DNA of 64,000 nt from Clostridia bacterium. Lineage in GTDB: Bacteria > Bacillota > Clostridia > Oscillospirales > CAG-272. A program made the translations under genes and the position numbers. The notes beneath the pieces were generated by a model. The model was not told the origin of the DNA. It did no database searches and saw only the letters and a program-made list of their open reading frames with translations. This document shows positions 53,303 to 60,783 of the stretch, in pieces (position 1 is the first letter of the stretch; every line of letters starts with the position of its first letter). Where the stretch lies: contig JAFUIQ010000032.1 of assembly GCA_017468385.1 (NCBI GenBank), positions 1 to 64,000 of the forward strand. Direction: 5' to 3'.

Positions 53303-55918
53303 TTGGCATTCCACAATGATCCCGTGAAAGAGGTCCTGGACTCTCTTTCCACCAACGCCCAAAGCGGACTGACGTCCGAGGAGGTACGCTCCCGTCAGGA
53401 GAAGTACGGTCCCAACAAACTCCGCGAAAAGAAGAAGAAAACCACCATGCAGCGGTTCATGGATCAGTTCAAGGATGTAATGATCCTGATTCTGATCGCC
53501 GCCGCCATTGTTTCCTTTGTAGTTATCTGCGTCGAGAAGAACTGGGGCGAGCTGTTTGAGCCTGCTCTGATCATTCTGATCGTTATCCTGAACGCCATCA
53601 TGGGTGTATATCAGGAAGGCAAGGCGGAAAAAGCTCTGGATGCTTTGAAAAATCTGTCTGCTCCCCACGCCCGCGTCATTCGCGACGGCGAGGAAAAGAT
53701 CATCGAAGCGGCCGATCTGGTTCCCGGTGATATCATCCGTCTGGAAGCCGGTGACTTTATCCCCGCCGATGCCCGTCTGCTCCACAGCGTCAGCCTGAAG
53801 AGCGAGGAATCCGCACTGACCGGTGAGTCCGTTCCTTCCGAGAAGGAAGCCACCGCCGAGGTGGATCTGAAGGCTCCCCTGGGTGATCGCCACAACATGG
53901 TATTCTCCGGATGCAGTGTTACCTACGGTACGGCTACCGCCGTTGTTACCGGTACCGGTATGGACACGGAGATGGGTAAGATCGCCAACCTGCTGGACGG
54001 CGAGGAGGATGGACAGACTCCCCTGCAGCACAAGCTGGCACAGCTGGGTAAGTACCTGGGCATCGTTGCTCTGGGCGCCTGCGCCATCATCTTTGCGGTG
54101 GGTCTGATCAACAATCTGGATCCTCTCCATATGTTTATGACCGCCGTTTCTCTGGCCGTATCCGCCATTCCCAAGGGTCTCCCCGCTATCGTAACCATCG
54201 TTCTTTCCATCGGCGTACAGCGCATGGTGAAAAAGAACGCGCTGATCCGCCGCCTGCCTGCAGTGGAAACTCTGGGCGGTGCGTCCGTTATCTGTTCCGA
54301 TAAGACCGGTACCCTGACCCAGAACCGCATGACTCTGACCAAGGCTTATGTGGACGGTGCCGCAGATGTGGAAGCCATCAACAATGCCAACTCCGATGCC
54401 ATCAAGAACCTGCTCATGTACGGCACTCTGTGCTGTGACGGCTCTGTGGTATTCCACGGCACGGAGGAGCAGCACATCGGTGACCCCACTGAGACTGCCA
54501 TCGTGCTGGCAGCGCACAAGAACGGCATGCCGAAAGAGGATCTGAACAAGAAGTTCCCCCGCCTGGCCGAAATCCCCTTTGACTCTGACCGTAAGCTGAT
54601 GTCCACCGTCAACCTCATCGACGGCATGAACATCGTCATCGTCAAGGGTGCTTTTGATGTGATGATGTCCCGCTGCATCGCCGGCGATCTGGACAAGGCC
54701 AAGAAGTACACCGAATCCATGAGCGAGGACGCCCTCCGCGTACTGGCTGTGGCATACAAGGAAATCGACACCATCCCCGAGAATCCCACCAGCGAGGATC
54801 TGGAAACCGGTCTGACCTTCATGGGTCTGGTTGGTATGATTGATCCGCCCCGTCCGGAAGCAAAGGACGCCGTGGCTATCTGCCGCCGTGCCGGTATCAA
54901 GCCGGTTATGATTACCGGTGACCATGTAGTTACCGCATCCGCTATCGCAAAAGAACTGGGCATTCTGGAGGAAGGCGACCGCGCTATCACCGGTGCCGAG
55001 CTGGATGCTATGAACGATTCCGAGCTGGATGCACAGGTGGAGAACATCTCTGTGTACGCCCGCGTTTCCCCCGAAAACAAGATCCGCATCGTGAAGGCAT
55101 GGCAGCGCAAGGGTCAGGTTGTATCCATGACCGGTGACGGTGTAAACGATGCGCCCGCTCTGAAGGCCGCCGATATCGGATGCGCTATGGGTATCACCGG
55201 TACGGACGTTGCCAAGGGTGCGGCAGACATGACTCTGACCGACGACAACTTTGCTACCATTGTAGATGCAGTCCGCGAGGGCCGCGGCATCTACGCCAAC
55301 ATCCGTAAGGTTGTAGGCTTCCTGCTGGGTACCAACATCGGTGAGGTTCTTACCGTATTCTTTGCCATGATCCTGTGGCACAAGACTCCCCTGCTCTCTA
55401 TGCAGCTTCTGTGGATCAATCTGGTAACCGACTCCCTGCCGGCTATTGCGCTGGGCATGGAAGCCGTGGAATCCGACGTAATGGATCGCAAGCCGAAGCC
55501 GAAGACCGAAGGTATCTTCGCGAATGGTCTGGGCATTCAGGTAGTTCTGCAGGGATGTATGTTCGCAGCCCTTACCCTCGTTGGCTTTGTCCTGGGCGAG
55601 CGCTACACCGGCACGGTGGAAGGCGGACAGACCATGGCGTTCATGGTACTGGCGCTGACCCAGATCGTACAGGCATTCAACATGCGTACCGAGCACTCCC
55701 TGTTCCACATCGGTCCCTTCACCAACCGGACACTGAATCTGGCCGCACTGACCTCTACGCTCCTCGTGGCACTGGTTCTGTTCACTCCTCTCAGCACCAT
55801 CTTCGGTCTGGTGATCCTCCCCTGGAAGATGTACCTCATCGGTCTTGGTCTGATCTTCGTTCCATTCGTAGTGATGGAAATCAGCAAGGCACTTGGTCTG
55901 ATCAAGAAAAGACACTGA
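53303..55918 (+). CDS. P-type cation-transporting ATPase (Ca2+/Mn2+ type), with altered M4 motif
   Basis: An 871-residue P2A-type ATPase. It has the TGES dephosphorylation loop, the phosphorylated Asp333 in DKTGT, TGDGVNDAP hinge, and about ten transmembrane helices. M5 has NIGEVL and M6 has NLVTDSLP, matching SERCA ligand positions, but M4 reads AIPKGLPA instead of PEGLP, so Lys291 replaces the ion-binding glutamate. Translation begins at TTG with AGGAGG nine bases upstream. The Mn2+ riboswitch indicates a Mn2+ exporter; the altered ligand makes the transported ion uncertain. Confidence 0.9.
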   Translation: MAFHNDPVKEVLDSLSTNAQSGLTSEEVRSRQEKYGPNKLREKKKKTTMQRFMDQFKDVMILILIAAAIVSFVVICVEKNWGELFEPALIILIVILNAIMGVYQEGKAEKALDALKNLSAPHARVIRDGEEKIIEAADLVPGDIIRLEAGDFIPADARLLHSVSLKSEESALTGESVPSEKEATAEVDLKAPLGDRHNMVFSGCSVTYGTATAVVTGTGMDTEMGKIANLLDGEEDGQTPLQHKLAQLGKYLGIVALGACAIIFAVGLINNLDPLHMFMTAVSLAVSAIPKGLPAIVTIVLSIGVQRMVKKNALIRRLPAVETLGGASVICSDKTGTLTQNRMTLTKAYVDGAADVEAINNANSDAIKNLLMYGTLCCDGSVVFHGTEEQHIGDPTETAIVLAAHKNGMPKEDLNKKFPRLAEIPFDSDRKLMSTVNLIDGMNIVIVKGAFDVMMSRCIAGDLDKAKKYTESMSEDALRVLAVAYKEIDTIPENPTSEDLETGLTFMGLVGMIDPPRPEAKDAVAICRRAGIKPVMITGDHVVTASAIAKELGILEEGDRAITGAELDAMNDSELDAQVENISVYARVSPENKIRIVKAWQRKGQVVSMTGDGVNDAPALKAADIGCAMGITGTDVAKGAADMTLTDDNFATIVDAVREGRGIYANIRKVVGFLLGTNIGEVLTVFFAMILWHKTPLLSMQLLWINLVTDSLPAIALGMEAVESDVMDRKPKPKTEGIFANGLGIQVVLQGCMFAALTLVGFVLGERYTGTVEGGQTMAFMVLALTQIVQAFNMRTEHSLFHIGPFTNRTLNLAALTSTLLVALVLFTPLSTIFGLVILPWKMYLIGLGLIFVPFVVMEISKALGLIKKRH

Positions 55919-55927
55919 TTTATAAAA

Positions 55928-55966
55928 GAAAACTCCGCTTCACAAAGGAAGCGGAGTTTTTGTTTT
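55928..55966 (+). terminator. Terminator after the P-type ATPase gene
   Basis: AACTCCGCTTC/GAAGCGGAGTT with a 6-base loop followed by TTTTTGTTTTCTT, ten bases after the stop. Confidence 0.92.
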
Positions 55967-55983
55967 CTTAAATGCATGATATA

Positions 55984-56208
55984 TTATTTCCCAACTCCGG
56001 GGCGCTCGTTTCCCATCATTTCGTCAATCGAAACGCCAAGGATATGGGATATATCCGGCAATAAAAATATATCGGGATAACAAATCTCTCTCTCCCATTT
56101 TGATACAGCAAATGCGCTCACCCCCAGTAATTTGCCAAACTCCCCCTGGGTCAGTCCCCGCTCCTTGCGGTAGTTTAAGATGCAATCGCCTATGCAGATT
56201 TTATTCAT
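55984..56208 (-). CDS. XRE-family helix-turn-helix regulator
   Basis: A 74-residue protein with one Cro/C1-type helix-turn-helix: NYRKERGLTQGEFGKLLGVSAFAVSKWERE spans about residues 12-41, with the recognition helix near SAFAVSKWE. The tail (SIDEMMGNE) is typical of small XRE regulators. It is the last gene of a four-gene cassette; its ATG overlaps the stop of the upstream regulator by one base (TAATG), so expression is coupled. Codon use is AT-rich relative to the window. It could bind the palindrome at the cassette promoter. Confidence 0.88.
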   Translation of the reverse strand: MNKICIGDCILNYRKERGLTQGEFGKLLGVSAFAVSKWEREICYPDIFLLPDISHILGVSIDEMMGNERPGVGK

Positions 56209-56741
56209 TATTTTTCCCTTTTATATGTCTCGTGATGGCGAGTCATCATGCCAAAGGCGATCATCTCCCGGCGGATAGTACAGAAATCCTCATGATAGCG
56301 TAAGATGAGTTCATTGACCTCTTTTTCCTCATACTCGCGGTCCCACTCGAACTGCTTCACTATCTCGGCAAGCACGATTTCTCGCTTCTTTCGCTGCGTC
56401 GGTATCTGTGTTAGTCTGCCATACTTGAAAAAATGTGAGATAACTTCCTTTTTGTATTTTTCCTCGCTGTCAACGATCGTCTCGTCTGTTTTTATCCATT
56501 CGTACAGCGGTTTGTCAAAAATTTCCCGGTTCAGCGAGTAGATGATATAGAACTGGGAACGAGAGCAGTTCACAACACCGGCCGACTCCATTTTTTTCAG
56601 ATGGTAACAAATTGTGGCGGGTGTAAGCGAAAGCTCGCAGGCGATCTTTTCCACATAGGAATCTTCTCTCAGAAGAATGTTGAGAATCCCAAGGCGGGTT
56701 TCGTCGGCCAAAAGTTTTAAAAGTTCCAGTTTTTCTTTCAC
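56208..56741 (-). CDS. ArsR-type winged-helix regulator with DUF2087 domain
   Basis: A 177-residue protein. Residues about 3-75 form an ArsR-like winged helix (LADETRLGILNILL and ELSLTPATICYHLKKMESAGVV as landmarks), and the C-terminal 65 residues match DUF2087 (RLTQIPTQRKKREIVLAEIV). No metal-binding cysteine pair typical of metal-sensing ArsR proteins is seen. The GTG start at 56741 is chosen because AGGAGG lies seven bases upstream and it overlaps the upstream stop (GTGA). It is the third gene of the cassette, between two unknown proteins and an XRE regulator. Confidence 0.85.
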   Translation of the reverse strand: MKEKLELLKLLADETRLGILNILLREDSYVEKIACELSLTPATICYHLKKMESAGVVNCSRSQFYIIYSLNREIFDKPLYEWIKTDETIVDSEEKYKKEVISHFFKYGRLTQIPTQRKKREIVLAEIVKQFEWDREYEEKEVNELILRYHEDFCTIRREMIAFGMMTRHHETYKREK

Positions 56742-57226
56742 TCTACCGCCTCCTTTCGCTTTTCCCATGCTTCATCAAGACATTCTTTTGCGAATTGCAA
56801 TCCGCCGATGCGCTCCTCCAACTCGATCTTTTCCCAATCGGTGGCAAAAGGAAGCTTTGCTGTAATCTCTGCGATTTTTGACTCGGTAAAAGCTATAACG
56901 CCATAATACAGTGCGTAATCGCGCTTCTCTTTGTCGGGAGCATCATCGTAGAGTGCCACATATTCAGGAAAAGTAATAAATACGTCGTTGACTTCGGGGG
57001 CTAAATAATGATTTTCCTCATTTCGTTCGGCTGTTCGATGACTATGGAATAACGCATACCATACATTCGTTACTCCGGCATATCTGTATTTCGCACATTT
57101 ATATTCCGTGATGTTGCTTTTTCTTTCCGCCGGATTCTTGTCCAGTGCATCACAGAAATCGTCTATTCTTTTTGTTTCCGCATTTATCCGTTCGATTGCG
57201 GTTTGATAAAAACGTGAGTTGTTCAT
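56738..57226 (-). CDS. Unknown helical protein, cassette gene 2
   Basis: A 162-residue protein I do not recognise. It is highly charged, predicted mostly helical, soluble, with no signal peptide or obvious catalytic motif. A region LYDDAPDKEKRDYALYY (about 97-113) has a loose match to the proline-glutamate turn YHGLPEEEKEIMAVSLY in the neighbouring protein, so the two may be distant paralogues. Its ATG overlaps the upstream stop (ATGA) with AGGAGG seven bases upstream, and its stop overlaps the next gene's GTG. Confidence 0.75.
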   Translation of the reverse strand: MNNSRFYQTAIERINAETKRIDDFCDALDKNPAERKSNITEYKCAKYRYAGVTNVWYALFHSHRTAERNEENHYLAPEVNDVFITFPEYVALYDDAPDKEKRDYALYYGVIAFTESKIAEITAKLPFATDWEKIELEERIGGLQFAKECLDEAWEKRKEAVE

Positions 57227-57720
57227 AATTCATCCTCCTTCTCAAAAGCAAAAGCAAACAAACCGTTTTGAAGTCGGAAGTCACGCCACATGTCCAAAAC
57301 CTCATCCAAGACTTCTTTTTTGATTCTTGCCTTGAATATGGCTTGAGGATCGCCGTATTTTTCTGCATTGGCAAGTTCGGTTTGGTATGTGTTGTAAAAA
57401 CTCGCCCTCATAAACAACTCAGGGTAAAGTGAAACCGCCATAATTTCCTTTTCTTCCTCAGGCAAACCGTGGTAATAGGCGGCAAGATCGGGAAAATGCC
57501 CCAACAGATTGACAAATCTTTTTCTCATTAAATCGGTAGCTTGGTCTATTCCCGATATAAGTCCCGCGGCTATTGCCACATGGTAAATACCTGCTTTCAG
57601 CTGCAAGGCTCCCCGCTCTGTGGGATGATCTCTGTCTACAGCGGCGGCGGCTTCCTTACAAGCATTCTGTTTTTCCTTTGTGATTCTCCACAAACCATCG
57701 TATATTTCTTGTTTATTCAT
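57223..57720 (-). CDS. Unknown helical protein, cassette gene 1
   Basis: A 165-residue protein of no recognised family, helical and charged, with no membrane segment. It begins the four-gene cassette. The ATG at 57720 has AGGTGG ten bases upstream; an in-frame start 17 codons earlier would lie on the promoter -10 element, so it is rejected. A TTGACA/TATAAT promoter lies immediately upstream, overlapped by a palindrome. No toxin, nuclease or enzyme motif was seen, so function is unknown. Confidence 0.78.
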   Translation of the reverse strand: MNKQEIYDGLWRITKEKQNACKEAAAAVDRDHPTERGALQLKAGIYHVAIAAGLISGIDQATDLMRKRFVNLLGHFPDLAAYYHGLPEEEKEIMAVSLYPELFMRASFYNTYQTELANAEKYGDPQAIFKARIKKEVLDEVLDMWRDFRLQNGLFAFAFEKEDEL

Positions 57721-57760
57721 ATAGATTATCCACCTCTCTGTTTTGGCCGGCTCTACTGAT

Positions 57761-57789
57761 ATTATATCCATCTAATCACTTGCTGTCAA
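57761..57789 (-). promoter_or_regulatory. Sigma-A promoter of the four-gene cassette
   Basis: On the minus strand, a full-consensus TTGACA (57789-57784) and TATAAT (57766-57761) are separated by 17 bases, about 40 bases before the first ATG. Confidence 0.9.
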
Positions 57790-57814
57790 TAGTGTTTAGA
57801 CAGTTTTCTAATCA
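57771..57814. promoter_or_regulatory. Palindromic operator overlapping the cassette -35 element
   Basis: TCTAATCACT (57771-57780), a 10-base centre containing the -35 box, and AGTGTTTAGA (57791-57800) form a 9-of-10 inverted repeat. A further half-site TCTAATCA lies at 57807-57814. This is a typical operator layout for a dimeric regulator and would occlude RNA polymerase. Confidence 0.6.
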
Positions 57815-57830
57815 ATTAAACCACCGGTAT

Positions 57831-57864
57831 AAAAAACCGAGAGCACTCAGAATGAATGCTCTCG
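57831..57864 (-). terminator. Terminator of the trkA-trkH operon
   Basis: On the minus strand CGAGAGCA/TGCTCTCG with an 11-base loop is followed by GGTTTTTTAT, about 35 bases after the trkH stop. Confidence 0.85.
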
Positions 57865-57896
57865 ATTTGTTGTTTATTTCGATGAATCGGAATCGT

Positions 57897-59360
57897 TCAC
57901 ACGTTCTTTTTCCAGATGGAGGGAGAAAGGGCGATCAGCAAGGGATACAGCTCCAGTCGTCCTGCCAGCATATCAAAGGACAGAATCAATTTGGCAAATA
58001 CGGAAAAATGAGCGTAATTGCCGGTCGCACCCACCATTCCGAGGCCGGGACCGATATTGTTCAGGCAAGCCACAACGGAGGTAAATGTGGTGGTAAAGTC
58101 GCATCCATCCAGCGCCACGAGAAGCGTGGAGGCGAGCATGATCAGCATATAGATGGCAAAATAAGAAGTAACGCCATGGGCTACCGCAGCGGGGACAGAT
58201 ACATTATCACAGCGGATCGCACGCACTTCCCTTGGATTGATCTGCTGACGGATCTCACGGAATGCGGTTTTGATCAAAATGATCACGCGGGATATTTTGA
58301 GGCCGCCGCCCGTCGAGCTGGCACAGGCACCCACAAACATAAGCAGCACCAGAATCACCTTGGAGAAGGTCGGCCACAATTCGTAGTCCGTGGTCACATA
58401 ACCCGTGGTGGTGATGATGGACGACACCTGGAAGAAGGCATCCCGCAAAGCACGGAAGGCCGATTCATACCGGGGCAGGATGTTGACGGTGATACCCACC
58501 ACGGCCGCCGCCACAATCCCCAGATACCATCGCAACTCCTCACTTTTGAGGATTTTCATCAGTTTTCCCGTCAACAGGAAATAATAAATATTGAAGTTCA
58601 CGCCGAACAAAAGCATGAAGATGCCGATAACGTAATCAATATAGGCGCTGTCGTAGTACCCAATGCTGGTATTCTTGATACCAAATCCGCCGGTACCGGC
58701 TGTGCCGAAGGAATGGACGATGCTTTCAAACAAAGGCATGCCGCCGAGGCACAGAAGGATGATCTCGATCACCGTCATGCCGGCGTAGATCAGATACAGA
58801 ATACGCACGTTGCGGCGGAGTTTTGATACCAATTTGCCGAAGGTCGGGCCGGGCGTCTCCGCTTTCAGAATATGCACCGCGGCGTTTCCGTCCGATCCTT
58901 CCTCTCGGGCACTGGGCAAAATCGCAATAGCCAGCGCCAACACGCCCATGCCTCCGACCCAATGCGTCAGACTTCGCCAGAAGAGAAGGCTGGGCTGCAT
59001 GGCTTCCACATTCGTCAGTATACTGGAGCCAGTGGTGGTGAAACCGGAGACTGTTTCAAAGAACGCATCCACGAAGGAGGGGATCGCCCCGCTCAAACAA
59101 AACGGCAAAGCGCCGAACACAGAAAACAACAGCCACATGGCCGTAACGATCACAAATCCCTCCCGGGCATAGGATCTCCGGTCCTTTGGCTTGAAGCGGG
59201 ATCCAATCAGACCTGTGACAAACATACCGACAGCCGGGAACAAAATCGCAAAAAAGCATCCATCTCGGTACAAAAGGGAAACAGCAAGCGGCGGGACGAA
59301 CAGCAGGGATGCCAGCACCATGATCCGTCCCAGGTAATACACAATGAGTCGTTTATTCAA
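57897..59360 (-). CDS. trkH: TrkH-family potassium uptake membrane subunit
   Basis: A 487-residue integral membrane protein with four M1-P-M2-type repeats. Filter-like segments are visible as TVSGFTTTGSSIL, SFGTAGTGGFGI, and later TTTGYVT, with a last SSTGGGLKIS. It forms the K+ pore of Trk/Ktr systems and is gated by the cytoplasmic TrkA ring. It follows trkA by 30 bases. The GC content and codon use match the host. Bacillus-type KtrB is related; the TrkH length and trkA pairing favour the Trk name. Confidence 0.92.
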   Translation of the reverse strand: MNKRLIVYYLGRIMVLASLLFVPPLAVSLLYRDGCFFAILFPAVGMFVTGLIGSRFKPKDRRSYAREGFVIVTAMWLLFSVFGALPFCLSGAIPSFVDAFFETVSGFTTTGSSILTNVEAMQPSLLFWRSLTHWVGGMGVLALAIAILPSAREEGSDGNAAVHILKAETPGPTFGKLVSKLRRNVRILYLIYAGMTVIEIILLCLGGMPLFESIVHSFGTAGTGGFGIKNTSIGYYDSAYIDYVIGIFMLLFGVNFNIYYFLLTGKLMKILKSEELRWYLGIVAAAVVGITVNILPRYESAFRALRDAFFQVSSIITTTGYVTTDYELWPTFSKVILVLLMFVGACASSTGGGLKISRVIILIKTAFREIRQQINPREVRAIRCDNVSVPAAVAHGVTSYFAIYMLIMLASTLLVALDGCDFTTTFTSVVACLNNIGPGLGMVGATGNYAHFSVFAKLILSFDMLAGRLELYPLLIALSPSIWKKNV

Positions 59361-59390
59361 GATGATTCATCCTTTCCTGTCCAGAATGCC

Positions 59391-60746
59391 TTACTCCACA
59401 ATCTCGTCCAGATCCTGGAAGAAGCGGTTGGTGGTGACGACGATTACGCTGTCATTCTTCATAACGCAATCGTTACCGGAGGGGATGATCACTTTATTGC
59501 CCCGGATGATTCCTGCAATCAGCAAGTCCTTTTTCAACGTCAACTCCCGCAAGGTGATGCCCAGAATCTTACTGCCCGCACGGGCGACGAATTCAATGGC
59601 TTCCACCCGATCATCCACCAATTTATACAGGGTGGAAATATGGCTTCCGCCGGAGTTCTGCACGGCACGCACATACTGGACAATCATATTGGCAGTCAAC
59701 TGCATGGGAGAAATCAAACTGTCCAGTCCCACGCTGGCCGTCATTTTTTTCAGTGACGGTTTATTGACCTTGGTGATGATTTTGGCGTCGCTCTGGCTTT
59801 TGGCGAACATGGACAGAATGATATTTTCCTCATCCACACCGGTCAGAGCCACACAGGCATCCGCCGTGGCCAATCCTTCGCTGATGAGCAGATCCTGGTC
59901 AGTACCGTCGCCGCAGATGACGGTGGCTTTGGGGAATGCATTGCTCAGCCACAGACAGCGCTCCCGGTCGATTTCGATGATCTTCACGCGGATGCCGGAT
60001 TCCAGCAGCTGGCGGGTCAGGTAATACGCAATCCTTCCGCCGCCGATAATCAGCACATTGCGGATACGGGACACAGCGCTTCCCTGCTCTTTGAAGAAAG
60101 AGGACAGATCCGCATGAGACGCCGTAAGATGAATATAATCGCCGGCATGCAGCACAAAATCACCGCTGGGGATGATGACATCGCTCTCCCGTGTCACGGC
60201 GCAGATCAGCAGTTTGGATTTATAGATGGTAGGCAGCTTGTACAGAGAAAGCCCATCCAGGGGACTTCCCTCTTCCACCTTGATCTCCGCCAGGTCGATC
60301 CGTCCTTTGGCGAAGGAATCCACTTTGATAGCGGAAGGCATCCGAATGATGCGGGAGATTTCTCCTGCGGCATACAATTCCGGATTGACCATGGCGGACA
60401 GGCCCAATTCGTCCCGCAGAAACGGCAAATGGCTGGACAGTTTGGGATCCCGCACGCGGGCGATGCATCGGTGGGTCCCCATCCGTTTCGCCATAATGCA
60501 GGACAGGATATTCAACTCATCCTGCGCCGAGGTGGCGATAAGCAAATCCGCTTTATCCGCACCTGCCGCCAACAGATCCTCATGGCAGGCGCCGGAGCCT
60601 TCAATACCCATCACGTCATACTCCGTTGTGGCATATTCGATCACGGAACTGCTCGGATCAATGAGAGAAATATCATGATCCTCGCAGCGCAGATTCTGCA
60701 CAAGGCTCAAGCCTACCTTGCCGCCGCCTACAATAATGATATTCAT
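59391..60746 (-). CDS. trkA: Trk system potassium uptake protein TrkA
   Basis: A 451-residue peripheral subunit with two RCK units, each of an NAD-binding Rossmann domain and a TrkA-C domain. The first Rossmann motif is IIIVGGGKVGLSLVQNL (residues about 2-18) and the second VLIIGGGRIAYYLTRQL (about 228-244). It binds nucleotides and gates TrkH. The duplicate-domain length is normal for TrkA. It is the first gene of the trkA-trkH pair. Confidence 0.94.
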   Translation of the reverse strand: MNIIIVGGGKVGLSLVQNLRCEDHDISLIDPSSSVIEYATTEYDVMGIEGSGACHEDLLAAGADKADLLIATSAQDELNILSCIMAKRMGTHRCIARVRDPKLSSHLPFLRDELGLSAMVNPELYAAGEISRIIRMPSAIKVDSFAKGRIDLAEIKVEEGSPLDGLSLYKLPTIYKSKLLICAVTRESDVIIPSGDFVLHAGDYIHLTASHADLSSFFKEQGSAVSRIRNVLIIGGGRIAYYLTRQLLESGIRVKIIEIDRERCLWLSNAFPKATVICGDGTDQDLLISEGLATADACVALTGVDEENIILSMFAKSQSDAKIITKVNKPSLKKMTASVGLDSLISPMQLTANMIVQYVRAVQNSGGSHISTLYKLVDDRVEAIEFVARAGSKILGITLRELTLKKDLLIAGIIRGNKVIIPSGNDCVMKNDSVIVVTTNRFFQDLDEIVE

Positions 60747-60783
60747 AACTTACCTCCCATGCAAATTCTTGGTATGGTATCGT

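Noticed and set aside
55984..57720. A toxin-antitoxin pair among the four cassette genes
   Set aside because: Overlapping genes and an XRE regulator fit that idea, but neither unknown protein shows a recognisable toxin fold or motif and both are larger than usual, so it is kept only as unknown.
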